A stretch of DNA of 64,000 nt from Methanofollis sp. W23 (lineage in GTDB: Archaea > Halobacteriota > Methanomicrobia > Methanomicrobiales > Methanofollaceae). Where the stretch lies: NCBI RefSeq assembly GCF_017875325.1, contig NZ_JAGGMN010000001.1:2805766-2869765 (forward strand), read 5' to 3'. This document shows, piece by piece, positions 25,371 through 34,593 of this stretch. Under the pieces are notes generated by a model, which saw nothing but the letters and a program-made list of their open reading frames with translations, searched no databases and was not told the DNA's origin. How positions within the stretch are numbered: position 1 is the stretch's first letter; each line of letters begins with the position of its first letter. The position numbers and the translations under genes were made by a program.

Positions 25371-26687
25371 ATGTCGTATCTCTTTGAGATTGCTCTTATT
25401 GTTATCCTTATTGTGCTCAATGGCATCTTTGCGATGTCTGAATTCGCAATCGTCTCGGCCAAAAAGGTCAGACTCCAGCAACGTGCAGAAAAAGGGGATA
25501 CTGGATCTGCTGCGGCCCTTGCACTTGCAGAACAGCCGACGACGTTCCTCTCGACGATCCAGATCGGGATCACCCTCGTGGGGATCCTTGCCGGTGCTTT
25601 TGGTGGGGCGACGGTTGCGGCGGGCATCGTCCCCTTCTTCCAGGAGGTCCCTGCCCTGGCCCCCTACAGCCAGGTGCTGAGCATCACCCTGGTGGTCCTG
25701 GCCATCACCTACCTGACCCTGATCTTCGGGGAACTCGTCCCCAAGCGCATCGCCCTCAACAAGACCGAGGAGATCGCCTCGGTCGTGGCACGCCCGATGC
25801 ACATCCTCTCGGTCGTCGCCACACCGGTCGTCTTCGTGCTCACCTGTTCGACCGAGGCGGTGCTCAAGGTCATGGGGATCAGAGACTCTGCAGAGCCCCC
25901 GGTCACCGAGGAGGAGATCAAGATCATGCTCGAGGAGGGGGCCGAGGCCGGGGTCTTTGAGCGGTCTGAGTTGAGTATGGTGGAAGGCATCTTCGACCTC
26001 GACGACCGGCGGGTCGAGTCCCTGATGACGCCCCGCCCCCATGTCGTCGCCCTCGACCTTGATGACTCAGATGCCGAGAACGTGAAGACGATGATCCAGA
26101 GCGGGCGCTCCAGGTTCCCGGTCTATGAAGGGGATCAGGAGAACATCATCGGCATGGTCTCGGTGAAGAACGTGCTGGCAAAGATGGAGGAGGGCACCTC
26201 GCCGGCGATCAGGGCAGCCATGACAGAACCCTTCTTTGTCCCTGAGGGTCTTCAGGTCCTGAAACTCATCGAGTCGTTCAAGCAGACCGGGTTGAATATT
26301 GCCCTGGTCACTGACGAGTACGGGAGTGTGCAGGGGCTTGTCACCCTCCATGATGTGTTGGAGGCGATCGTGGGCGACGTCCGTACCCTCAGGGAACGGG
26401 CAGAGGTACCGGTGGTCGTCAGGGAGGACGGGTCGTGGCTGATCGATGGGAGCACCGCGATCGAGAATGTGAAGGACGTGCTCTCGGTGGAGGTCTTCCC
26501 TGGAGAAGAGGAGGGGCGCTACCACTCGATTGCCGGGCTGATCATGTATGTCCTGGAGCGGATCCCGCGGACCGGGGATTACATCGAACTGGACGACCTG
26601 CGCTACGAGGTGGTGGACATGGACGGCAACCGCGTGGACAAGGTGCTGGTCACCCCGCTCCCCCCCGACCCTGCGCCGACGGCATAG
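25371..26687 (+). CDS. CNNM/HlyC-CorC family membrane protein with CBS pair
   Basis: 438 aa from ATG 25371, placed just after a TATA box. The N-terminal CNNM transmembrane domain (about residues 1-190; FEIALIVILIVLNGIFAMSE, IGITLVGILAGAFGGATVAA, FGELVPKRIAL) is followed by two CBS domains (LMTPRPHVVALDLDD to about residue 340) and a C-terminal CorC/HlyC domain (VVREDGSWLIDGSTAIENV). Relatives transport or sense Mg2+/Co2+; 'hemolysin' is a historical label. Monocistronic by spacing. Confidence 0.92.
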   Translation: MSYLFEIALIVILIVLNGIFAMSEFAIVSAKKVRLQQRAEKGDTGSAAALALAEQPTTFLSTIQIGITLVGILAGAFGGATVAAGIVPFFQEVPALAPYSQVLSITLVVLAITYLTLIFGELVPKRIALNKTEEIASVVARPMHILSVVATPVVFVLTCSTEAVLKVMGIRDSAEPPVTEEEIKIMLEEGAEAGVFERSELSMVEGIFDLDDRRVESLMTPRPHVVALDLDDSDAENVKTMIQSGRSRFPVYEGDQENIIGMVSVKNVLAKMEEGTSPAIRAAMTEPFFVPEGLQVLKLIESFKQTGLNIALVTDEYGSVQGLVTLHDVLEAIVGDVRTLRERAEVPVVVREDGSWLIDGSTAIENVKDVLSVEVFPGEEEGRYHSIAGLIMYVLERIPRTGDYIELDDLRYEVVDMDGNRVDKVLVTPLPPDPAPTA

Positions 26688-26732
26688 GCCTCCTGGCGGA
26701 TCAGGAGATGGGGGTGAGAGGGGGGTCTTCGA

Positions 26733-26740
26733 TTTTTTTT
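26733..26740 (+). terminator. Oligo-T terminator
   Basis: Eight T in a row, 46 bp after the CBS-domain gene. A family A element begins 19 bp further on. Confidence 0.55.
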
Positions 26741-26758
26741 GACTTGTGAGAAAGTTTT

Positions 26759-26940
26759 GGCTCTGTTGGACCCCTCACAAATTTTTGATGTGACTGTAAC
26801 TCAATTGCCTTCCCACATATATCGCGCCGGGAGGGCACCCCCGGATAAAGATAGGGCTGGGAAGGCACAATAGACGAACATGTGGGGGTGCAACCCTCCC
26901 TCTGCCAAAAAAGAGATATCCAGAGGATTTCTACAGAGCC
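26759..26940 (+). repeat. Family A repeat, 182-bp variant
   Basis: Begins GGCTCTGTTGGACCCCTC after TTTT and ends GAGGATTTCTACAGAGCC. The centre is shortened. The gap continues to 27702 with GC-rich hairpins (for example CGCCGGGGGCGCGTGCCCCC at about 27391) and a family B-like segment near 27245, but no gene. Confidence 0.8.
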
Positions 26941-27702
26941 CGCGTCCTCTTCTCCTGGCCTTGGAGGTGACGGGATCCACACACTTCGCCGCCCCTCGGT
27001 TGTCGTCGCCGTGGGGGGTCCCGCGAGAGAGCAGAGTAAAGTTTCTCGTCCTTCTATGGGAGCGACCTGTCTGATCGACGTGCCTTCCCGCACCTTCGTG
27101 CCAGGGCAGGTGCTGCCCTGGCCTCCAGGATCAAGATAGGGCGGGGAAAGCAGAGGCTCGATCATTCAGGAAATGTATCTGCGATCTGTGTATCATTCTT
27201 GAAGGGGTCAGGTGGATTCAAATCATTATGGAAACCTGGAGAGATGATCTTCAGGATTATTTTCATGGAGGTCATCCCTCCACTCTTCATCCATATCTCC
27301 CTCGAAGATAGCGATGAATGATAGTGGGGACCGCCTCCTCCTTTCTCCATGACATAACCACGCATTCGGTGCCTTCCCATACCCTCGCGCCGGGGGCGCG
27401 TGCCCCCCGCACCCCCGGGATCAAGAGAGAACAGGGACGGCAGAGGGAAATCATGAAGACAGGACGCGGTCTTCCATCAGTTTTCGTTCTGGGGGTCAGG
27501 GGGCGGCACGCCCCCTGGGCGGATTTTCGAGTGCGAGATGGGGGAGAAGGGCGGTTGAGATGTGCTCCCGCCAGAATTGGTTTAGGATCTTCTGGACTGT
27601 TATCCAGGACCATTTCCGCGGGAGCGTGGGGATCTCATGATGGCACAGGCTCTCTCCCAATGCATTCAGAGAAAAGTTCGGAATTTGGACCGAAAGTCGG
27701 AA

Positions 27703-27777
27703 TGCTGCTATGGGGATTCGAACCCCAGTCGCAGGAGTGAGAGTCCTGCATGATTGGCCGGTCTACACTATAGCAGC
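27703..27777 (-). tRNA. tRNA-Glu (anticodon CUC)
   Basis: On the minus strand the 75-nt sequence folds as a cloverleaf: acceptor GCTGCTA/TAGCAGC with discriminator A, a D-arm with the archaeal Glu pattern GTGTAGACCGGCCAATCAT, anticodon stem CAGGA/TCCTG around loop CTCTCAC (anticodon CTC) and T-arm CTGGGGTTCGAATCCCCA. CCA is not encoded (TTC follows). A TATA-like GTTATATAGC lies about 45 bp upstream on the minus strand. Confidence 0.92.
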
Positions 27778-27941
27778 GTGGTGCACACACTTGTGCGTCT
27801 ATTATGTCTACGTGTGCGCTATATAACGATTTCCCTTCCTGCGCCCTGATCGCCCCTCCTGAGGACTCGGAGACGGTGGCGGGCGCAGAGCGCTGGCCGC
27901 CATCACAATCCTCATGTAGTCTTCTGACAGACTTATGAGGA

Positions 27942-29054
27942 ATGAGTGGTCTTGAAGATCAGATCAAAGAGATCGAGGATGAGATCCAGCGGACGTCCTA
28001 TAACAAGGCCACCTCCAAACACATCGGTCGCCTGAAGGCGAAAGTTGCCAAGATGAAGGAGGAAGCCGTTCAGCGGGCGATGAGTTCTGCCGGCGGCGGC
28101 GAAGGCTATTCAGTCAAGAAGTCAGGGGACGGGACAGTCGTGCTTGTCGGCTTCCCGTCGGTGGGGAAGTCCACTCTCCTCAACCGGCTCACCGGCAAGG
28201 AGAGCGAGATTGCAGCCTATGCCTTCACCACCCTCACGGTCGTGCCTGGTGTCCTTGAGCACAAGGGGGCGAAGATCCAGATCCTCGATATCCCTGGGCT
28301 CATTGCCGGTGCGGCGATGGGCAAGGGGCGTGGCAAGGAAGTGATCGCCGTCGTCCGGAGTGCCGACCTGATCCTTCTTCTTGGTGATGTCTATAATGGC
28401 AAACACCTCGACGTCCTGATGCGTGAACTCTATGATGCCGGTATCAGGATCAACAGGCCAAAGCCCGACATCACCATTAAGAAGGCTTCAAGCGGGGGTA
28501 TCAGGCTCAACTATGTTGGGAGAGAATCTCTCGACCTCGACGAGGTCCGCTCGATCCTTGCCGAGAACAAGATCAACAATGCCGACGTCCTCATCCGCGG
28601 CGATGTCACGCAGGACGACTTCATCGACGCCATGATCGGCAACCGGGTCTATGTCCCGGCCTTTGCCGCGGTCAACAAGGTCGACCTTGTCGATGACGAG
28701 ATGAGGAAGGAGGTCAAGGAGACGGTCACCGGGCGCTTTGGTGAAGAGCCCTATATGATCTCGGCCCACTCAGGATATAATGTCGAGGAACTGAAGGACG
28801 CGATCTATGACCACCTTGGGTTCATGCGCCTGTACATGAAACCCCTGGGTGGCAAGGCGGATATGGAAGAACCCCTCATCGTCAGGTCCGGCTCAACGGT
28901 CGAGGAAGTCTGTCAGCGGCTCCACCGCGACTTTGTCGACAAGTTCAAGTACGCCAAGGTCTGGGGGAACTCGGTCAAGCACGATGCCCAGCGGGTCGGT
29001 CTCCAGCATGTCCTTGCCGACGAGGACATCATCACGATCGTCTCGCGGTTCTGA
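27942..29054 (+). CDS. DRG-family (OBG/HflX superfamily) GTPase
   Basis: 370 aa. An N-terminal helical region is followed by the G domain: G1 GFPSVGKST (residues 70-78), the G3 region DIPGLIAGAAMGKGRG and G4 NKVD; a C-terminal TGS domain (about residues 290-370, ending LADEDIITIVSRF) completes the archaeal DRG layout. Eukaryotic DRG proteins bind translating ribosomes, and the same is presumed here. SD TATGAGGA precedes the ATG. It diverges from tRNA-Glu. Confidence 0.93.
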   Translation: MSGLEDQIKEIEDEIQRTSYNKATSKHIGRLKAKVAKMKEEAVQRAMSSAGGGEGYSVKKSGDGTVVLVGFPSVGKSTLLNRLTGKESEIAAYAFTTLTVVPGVLEHKGAKIQILDIPGLIAGAAMGKGRGKEVIAVVRSADLILLLGDVYNGKHLDVLMRELYDAGIRINRPKPDITIKKASSGGIRLNYVGRESLDLDEVRSILAENKINNADVLIRGDVTQDDFIDAMIGNRVYVPAFAAVNKVDLVDDEMRKEVKETVTGRFGEEPYMISAHSGYNVEELKDAIYDHLGFMRLYMKPLGGKADMEEPLIVRSGSTVEEVCQRLHRDFVDKFKYAKVWGNSVKHDAQRVGLQHVLADEDIITIVSRF

Positions 29055-29068
29055 ATATTTCTGAAAAA

Positions 29069-29083
29069 TTTTTCATATTTTTG
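29069..29083 (+). terminator. T-rich terminator after the DRG gene
   Basis: TTTTTCATATTTTTG lies 15-30 bp past the stop codon; an A run precedes it (GAAAAATTTTTC can also pair). Confidence 0.5.
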
Positions 29084-29290
29084 TGGCGTGTGCGGATCGT
29101 TGTGCGGTCTCGTAGTCTCTCCTTATGATGGACACTGTAGAAATCCTCAGGATAGCAATCTCTGCGGCGAGCCCGTCACTCGAAGACCTGAGAGTTATCT
29201 CATGTTCGCTCAGGTCGTCCACTGATCCTCCTCGTGCGAAGAGAGATGGTGTCCGGTGGAAACGAGCGCGAGCGAGTTTGAGAATATTTC

Positions 29291-29622
29291 GGCTCTGTAG
29301 ATACCCCCATAGATCTGTCAGAGCGGTCTTCTGATCCCGTGCGGTCTCGCCTCGATCGCGCTGGGGGTTTCGCCGCCGGGCATTTGAGAGATCTTCTCAT
29401 CTTCGCTTCGCTCACACCCGCCACATGGATGAATGGGGTCGAGGATAACAACCTCTCGTCATCTACGTCCGCCCTCTGCCTTCCTGGTCCATCTTCCTCC
29501 GGGGCTCGGGGGGGCAGCGCCCCCTGCGCGAGCATGGGAATACGAAGTCTTTGAGGGAGCCTTTGACGTGAGGAGGGAGAGGGCACCCAGATATATCGAT
29601 CTATGAGGGATTCTACAAAGCC
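29291..29622 (+). repeat. Family A repeat, long form with extra module
   Basis: GGCTCTGTAGATACCCCC on the left, GAGGGATTCTACAAAGCC on the right, 332 bp. It contains the inverted counterpart of the module in 9118-9498 (CTTCTCATCTTCGCTTCGCT). A partial copy (CACTGTAGAAATCCTCAGGA) lies just before, at about 29134-29260. The gap to 29901 has no other gene. Confidence 0.75.
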
Positions 29623-29901
29623 TGAAGATAATTCAGTCATACGAGCTTAGAACTCATCAGAGATGATCGTGGAGAGATCAGATCGTCTCTTGTTAAACTC
29701 TATTTTGCGGTGAATGTCTGTTCACTGGCCACTCACATCGTCAGGGTGTGCGGCCCTCTGGGGATGTTTTCCCTTCCTATTTCCTTATATTTGGTGTGAA
29801 TGGAGTGATCGCGGGATTTTTTTCAATTTTAAAAGGCTTATGTTCCTTGAAATCCTCAGGATGAATATATATGATCATATCCCATGGGTATGGGGTTTAA
29901 T

Positions 29902-30858
29902 ATGCGCGGAATGATAAATCGGATCGGTCTATGGCTATCAAAAGAGAAAAAATGTCAGAGAGATGAGTACTCTCAGGGATATATTATAGATGCTCGTTTA
30001 GGAGAGAGTTTCGTTTTCGATGTCCTTGGCATCCGTTATGAGGTCTATGAGGAAAACACCTCTTCTGACTATCTGCATTTCCATGGCCATGCGATCAAAA
30101 TAGAAAATAGTGAAAAGAGCGTTACTCAATCGGTGTCGTGTCTGAAAAACTGGATAGATAATTCTCTTCTTCCTCAGGGGAGTAAAGTCGGGCTGGATAC
30201 GCTTTCCGTTTATATCTCCTATCCTGCTGAAAAAGTGTCGGATGAGATCAGAAATTTATGTAATCATGAGGGCATCGGTGTCCTGCTCTGTATCAAGGAT
30301 GAAGATGAATATTTCATAGACGAAGTTATCGAGCCAAAACAGATTGATCTGTGTAGGGGGTATAATTATGCGATCTCCCATACACAGCAGAGGTCACCGG
30401 GTAATTTTGAGAGCCATCTCAGAGCCAGGCCATGTTTGTACGAAGTGTTCAACAAGAGACCAGATCTTTTGTTTGATGCTTTCATACGCCCTAAACAGAA
30501 ACAATATTATAATGATCTAGGTTTTGGTCATGTCTTTGACGTTTTAAAGAATAATGAGAGTAAAAAGGCCCTGAAGTACCTTTGTGAAGGGATTCGCCAG
30601 AACAGTTCCCCCTGTAACTGGGAGACAAGGGGGAGGAAGTACAATGAAAACACGATCTGGATCTCACGGCCAGGATCTCAACATCCGACCGTTACGATCC
30701 GCACAACATCACGCTATATTGTCCTTACTGTGGGGGAATCGAGTGTGTACCGGGTCTGGTCTGAGCAGAATGTTAAGAAAATTGAGGACTCTCGTCTTGT
30801 AGAAGTCGGCGGGATTGACCGGGTTCTAGAGAAAGTCGTCTATCCACTCTTCACCTGA
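29902..30858 (+). CDS. AT-rich orphan protein, unknown
   Basis: 318 aa from ATG 29902, about 35 bp after a TATA-like GAATATATATGATC; an earlier ATG at 29884 is possible. Base composition is clearly more AT-rich than neighbours, with A/T-ending codons, which points to recent transfer. The product looks soluble and globular, with no signal peptide. Visible segments include LHFHGHAIKIE, NKRPDLLFDAFIRPKQKQYY and HPTVTIRTTSRYIVLTVGES. No family is recognised. It is flanked by repeat remnants on the 5' side. Confidence 0.7.
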   Translation: MRGMINRIGLWLSKEKKCQRDEYSQGYIIDARLGESFVFDVLGIRYEVYEENTSSDYLHFHGHAIKIENSEKSVTQSVSCLKNWIDNSLLPQGSKVGLDTLSVYISYPAEKVSDEIRNLCNHEGIGVLLCIKDEDEYFIDEVIEPKQIDLCRGYNYAISHTQQRSPGNFESHLRARPCLYEVFNKRPDLLFDAFIRPKQKQYYNDLGFGHVFDVLKNNESKKALKYLCEGIRQNSSPCNWETRGRKYNENTIWISRPGSQHPTVTIRTTSRYIVLTVGESSVYRVWSEQNVKKIEDSRLVEVGGIDRVLEKVVYPLFT

Positions 30859-31002
30859 GTGGGATTGCACTTTCTCTCTCTGATGGCTTCAGAGGGGATT
30901 CATTTTTTTTGTTGAATTCTTTTTCTGGAGGGAAAGAGGGAGATGCGTATGTCTCTGTAGTCCTGTGAAGGATTGGTGGGGAAAGGAGCACCCTCTTTAG
31001 AA

Positions 31003-32130
31003 TTATTTCTCGGTGTTCTCCCCCTTCACCGCCGCCTCGACCACTTCGAGCGGGGCCTCGGTCTTCACCCCGGTTCCGAGATAATGCGTCCGCGTCGCCG
31101 CATACCCGGCCTCCCGCACCCGCTGGAGCATCACCTCCATCGACGGCGGCGAGGTCCGCAGCCGCTTGGCCACCTTGTGGTAGTCGTAGAACGACGAGGT
31201 CGGGAGTTCGGTCCTGAGGAGGGGGAGGAGACGCCCGAGATAGGAGGCGGTGCCGAGGCTCATCGTCGGGAGGAGGGCCTCCATCTCTTCGAGGAGGGGG
31301 AGGTCGTTGATCGCCCCGAGCCAGAGGGGGCCGACCGGGGTGAGGGCCGCCCCGCAGCGCGGGCAGGTCCGGTCTTCAGGGAACATCCCTGGGTGTTCAG
31401 CGCGGTAGAAGCAGTGCGGACACTGGAGAAGATACCCGATCCGGCCGCGGGTCTCCTCGGCGGCGCTGACCTTGGGCACCACCCGCAGGTGGAGGCGGAC
31501 AAAGTGCTCGTGGGCAAAGCAGAAGAGGGGCCGCACCCCGCGGTCGTACTTGATCATCTGGCGCGCCGCAAACCCGAGGAGCACCCGCAGCCCCACCTCG
31601 CCATGGTACTCGGTGTTCATCGGCCGCGCCCAGTAGCGGCGCATCCCTGCCTTGAGGTGGGCGCCGCAGAGCGGGGCGGTGTCGGTGGCGGTGATGCAGA
31701 GGAACCGCCGTGCGCTCCGGCACCCTGAGTCGGTGAAGGGCGCCGGCGTCCCGAAGGGGTCGAGGTCCACGCAGTCGAACCGGCGACTGCTCATCAGGGC
31801 GTTGGCGTCCTGACAGGTCACCTCGGCGTCGAGACCCAGGTCCTCGACATTGGCCCTGATCTCTGCCGCCGCCGCAGGGTCGAGGTCGTTGATGGTGGCA
31901 TGGACCCCAGTCTCGTGTGCGACCCGTAGCCCGCGCACTCCGGTCGCCCCCATCGCATCGAGATACTCGGAAGGGCGGACCGCCGAGAGGAAGAGGACGG
32001 TGGCGTCCCGGTTCGCCTCCATCCTTGGATTGTAGAAAATGGGGGCTGACCCCGGGGGGAACTGCGTGTTCGTATCCTGGACCGGTGCATAAAATGACGT
32101 CTTTCCCTCGGTGACCCGTACTCTCTCCAT
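31003..32130 (-). CDS. trm1: tRNA (guanine26-N2)-dimethyltransferase Trm1
   Basis: 375 aa from ATG 32130. The enzyme makes m2,2G at position 26 of tRNA using S-adenosylmethionine. Visible signatures are YNPRMEANRDATVLFLSA, the SAM-binding motif LDAMGATGVRGLRVA, the catalytic DLDPFGTPAPF, and a zinc ribbon CPHCFYRAEHPGMFPEDRTC-PRCG. The start is close to a TATA box (GGTATTAAGG on this strand) so the message is nearly leaderless. It is divergent from a tRNA-Arg gene, sharing the AT-rich spacer. Confidence 0.93.
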   Translation of the reverse strand: MERVRVTEGKTSFYAPVQDTNTQFPPGSAPIFYNPRMEANRDATVLFLSAVRPSEYLDAMGATGVRGLRVAHETGVHATINDLDPAAAAEIRANVEDLGLDAEVTCQDANALMSSRRFDCVDLDPFGTPAPFTDSGCRSARRFLCITATDTAPLCGAHLKAGMRRYWARPMNTEYHGEVGLRVLLGFAARQMIKYDRGVRPLFCFAHEHFVRLHLRVVPKVSAAEETRGRIGYLLQCPHCFYRAEHPGMFPEDRTCPRCGAALTPVGPLWLGAINDLPLLEEMEALLPTMSLGTASYLGRLLPLLRTELPTSSFYDYHKVAKRLRTSPPSMEVMLQRVREAGYAATRTHYLGTGVKTEAPLEVVEAAVKGENTEK

Positions 32131-32156
32131 TGCGGCAGAGAGGTGACCTCTCAAAA

Positions 32157-32166
32157 CCTTAATACC
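32157..32166. promoter_or_regulatory. Shared AT-rich promoter element between trm1 and tRNA-Arg
   Basis: CCTTAATACC lies 30-39 bp before the tRNA-Arg 5' end and, read on the other strand, about 27 bp before the trm1 start. A single element at suitable distance for both transcripts. Confidence 0.4.
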
Positions 32167-32195
32167 TTCCTGGCACCAACATCTATAGGCACTGA

Positions 32196-32270
32196 GGGCT
32201 TGTGGCCTAGCCAGGATAGGGCGTCAGCCTCCTAAGCTGAATACCAGGGGTTCGAATCCCCTCAAGCCCG
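32196..32270 (+). tRNA. tRNA-Arg (anticodon CCU)
   Basis: 75 nt: acceptor GGGCTTG/CAAGCCC with discriminator G, anticodon stem TCAGC/GCTGA around loop CTCCTAA (anticodon CCT), and T-arm AGGGGTTCGAATCCCCT. CCA is not encoded (CTC follows). Confidence 0.93.
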
Positions 32271-32350
32271 CTCGATTTTATCGCTGCGATTGTATTCGCA
32301 GTCTTGGATATCTTTATTGCGCCGTCGGCCAGATCTCCAGTCGTGAGATC

Positions 32351-34504
32351 ATGCACCGAATACTTCCGGTCCTTATCCTTGGTGCGGCCCTCCTCGTTGC
32401 GGGGTGCACCACCGTAGACGGACCCGCCCCTCCGATCGAGGGTGCGTCGGCGGAGAATGATCCCGGCTTTGCCGGGTATTATCTGTCCGAGCCCCTGAAG
32501 GTCACGCCGTCGGCACCGCAGTACCCCCTCCCCCTTGACCCCGAGAATATTACGAACTGGGACGAGGTCGTCGCCGCCCTCGACCTCGGCGAGGGGGAGC
32601 AGGCCCTCCTCAAGGAGCACGGGTTTGTCGTCGCCGCCTACCCGTTCGGCCCAGAAAGCCAGATCGTCAGGCCGTACAGGACGCTTGGCGAGCATGACGT
32701 CCCGCTCTTCCTCTCCTCTGACACCCTCTACCATCTCTATCATGCCCAGTTCGACGACACCCTCTGCCGGATCGAGATGGACGCCCTCGCAGGCGACCTC
32801 CTGGCTCTCGACACCGCTCTGCTCAACGCCTCAGAGGGAGCCTATCGGCAGAGTTCTGGCGAGGCGAAGGAGGCGGCCAGGTTGAACATGGGCTACTATG
32901 CCGTGGCCGTCGCCCTCCTCGACCCTTCAGCCCACCCTGTCCCGGCCGAGGTCCGTGACGAGGCCGCGGCCGAACTCGCCCTCATCGAGGGGCAGGCCGG
33001 GCTTGCGCCCTCGCCTCTCTTTTCGTACACCGAGGACTACACCCAGTACCGCCCACGCGGCCACTACACGAAGTCAGAGGAATTGGAACACTATTTCCAG
33101 GCGATGATGTGGCACGGACGGATGCCCTTCCTCCTCAACGCCACCCGCGAGGTCAGTGAGGAGGAGGCGCGCGTCCAGACCGCGGCCGCCGCCCAGACCT
33201 CGGCACTCCTCGTCGCCGACCCTGACCTGAAGGCGCACTGGGACCGCGTCTATGAGGTCACCTCCTTCTATGTCGGCTACGCGGACGACCTCGGGCCCGC
33301 GGACTATATCGCCGCGATGGAACGGCTCTTCGGCGAGGCGAAGCAGACCCTCGCTCCTGACGAGGTCGAAGCACTCAGGCAGGAACTCCTGACCCTGGCG
33401 CCGCCGACGATCTACAGCGGGACCGGCTACCAGATTGTCGGGTCGCCTGAAGAGGCGCGGGCGGTGCTCAACGCCACCATGGGCTTCAGGTTCATGGGCC
33501 AGCGTGCCGTCCCCGACTCGTACGTCTTCTCAGAACTTGTCTTTCCGTACACCGGCACGTTCAACGGGACCGGTGCGCCCTTCACCATGATCGACGAGGA
33601 AAGGAGCATTCCGACCGGCCTGGACCTGATGGCCCTCCTCGGCTCAGACCGGGGCCGCGCTCTCCTGGACGAGGGCGGGGACAGCGCCTACATGAACTAT
33701 GCTACGATCTATGGCAGGCTTGAGGAGGACCTTGCCGCGCGCAACGAGACCGAGTGGCACCAGACCCTCTACTGGGCCTGGCTGGACTCGCTCCGCCCGC
33801 TCCTCGTCGAGTTCGGGGAAGGCTACCCGACCTTCATGCAGACCCGGGCCTGGCAGGAGAAAGAACTCACCACTTCGCTTGCCTCATGGACCGAACTCCG
33901 CCACGACACCCTCCTCTATGCCAAGCAGAGTTATACCCTCGCTAAGGGTGGTGTGCGGCTCCCCCTTGAGACGCCAGAGATCCCGGGTTATGTCGAGCCG
34001 GTCCCGGAGGCCTACCACCGCCTCGCCGCCCTCAACGCCATGACCGCCGACGGGCTCTTTGACCTCGGCGTCCTTGACCCCGACGCAGAGCACCGGCTCA
34101 GCGCCCTTGGCGAGGTGATCGACCGGTTCACCGCCCTCTCGATGAAAGAACTCGAAGGCGTCCCCCTCACCGCCGATGACCATGCCTTCATCAGGGGCGC
34201 CGCCGAGACCCTCGACGGCCTTGTTCTCGGCCTTGAGGAACAGACGACTCTGGTCGCCGACGTGCACTCAGACCCGTACGATGACATCGTCCTCGAAGAG
34301 GGCGTGGGGTACGTCGACCTCATCGTCGTCGCCTGTCCCGCTTCAGACGGCGAGGCCACTCTCTGCGCCGGTCCGGTCCTCTCGTACTACGAGTTCACGC
34401 ACCCGCTCGACGACCGCCTCACCGACGAGGCATGGATGCAGATGCTCAGGGACGATCCCCCGCCCAGGCCCTGGTGGACCGCCGGGTATGCGGCGGTGGC
34501 GTGA
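32351..34504 (+). CDS. DUF3160-family lipoprotein
   Basis: 717 aa. The signal LPVLILGAALLVAGCTTVDG has a lipobox with Cys19, so the protein should be anchored outside the cell. The body matches the DUF3160 family: YRTLGEHDVPLFLSSDTLYH near residue 115, GYYAVAVALLDP near 185, FMGQRAVPDSYVFSELVFPY near 385, and YWAWLDSLRPLL near 475. Function is unknown; the family is frequent in methanogens and some bacteria. Monocistronic after tRNA-Arg. Confidence 0.9.
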   Translation: MHRILPVLILGAALLVAGCTTVDGPAPPIEGASAENDPGFAGYYLSEPLKVTPSAPQYPLPLDPENITNWDEVVAALDLGEGEQALLKEHGFVVAAYPFGPESQIVRPYRTLGEHDVPLFLSSDTLYHLYHAQFDDTLCRIEMDALAGDLLALDTALLNASEGAYRQSSGEAKEAARLNMGYYAVAVALLDPSAHPVPAEVRDEAAAELALIEGQAGLAPSPLFSYTEDYTQYRPRGHYTKSEELEHYFQAMMWHGRMPFLLNATREVSEEEARVQTAAAAQTSALLVADPDLKAHWDRVYEVTSFYVGYADDLGPADYIAAMERLFGEAKQTLAPDEVEALRQELLTLAPPTIYSGTGYQIVGSPEEARAVLNATMGFRFMGQRAVPDSYVFSELVFPYTGTFNGTGAPFTMIDEERSIPTGLDLMALLGSDRGRALLDEGGDSAYMNYATIYGRLEEDLAARNETEWHQTLYWAWLDSLRPLLVEFGEGYPTFMQTRAWQEKELTTSLASWTELRHDTLLYAKQSYTLAKGGVRLPLETPEIPGYVEPVPEAYHRLAALNAMTADGLFDLGVLDPDAEHRLSALGEVIDRFTALSMKELEGVPLTADDHAFIRGAAETLDGLVLGLEEQTTLVADVHSDPYDDIVLEEGVGYVDLIVVACPASDGEATLCAGPVLSYYEFTHPLDDRLTDEAWMQMLRDDPPPRPWWTAGYAAVA

Positions 34505-34593
34505 GGTGCGTTCCTTCCTGACCGGGGTGGGGCGCCTCGTCGTCGTCAGGTGAGTGGGATTGAAATACCTCTCCCGCTCACCTTTTTTCCAGC

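Noticed and set aside
27856..27905. Possible box C/D RNA between tRNA-Glu and the DRG gene
   Set aside because: A CTGA is present, but no convincing RTGATGA C box lies at a proper distance.
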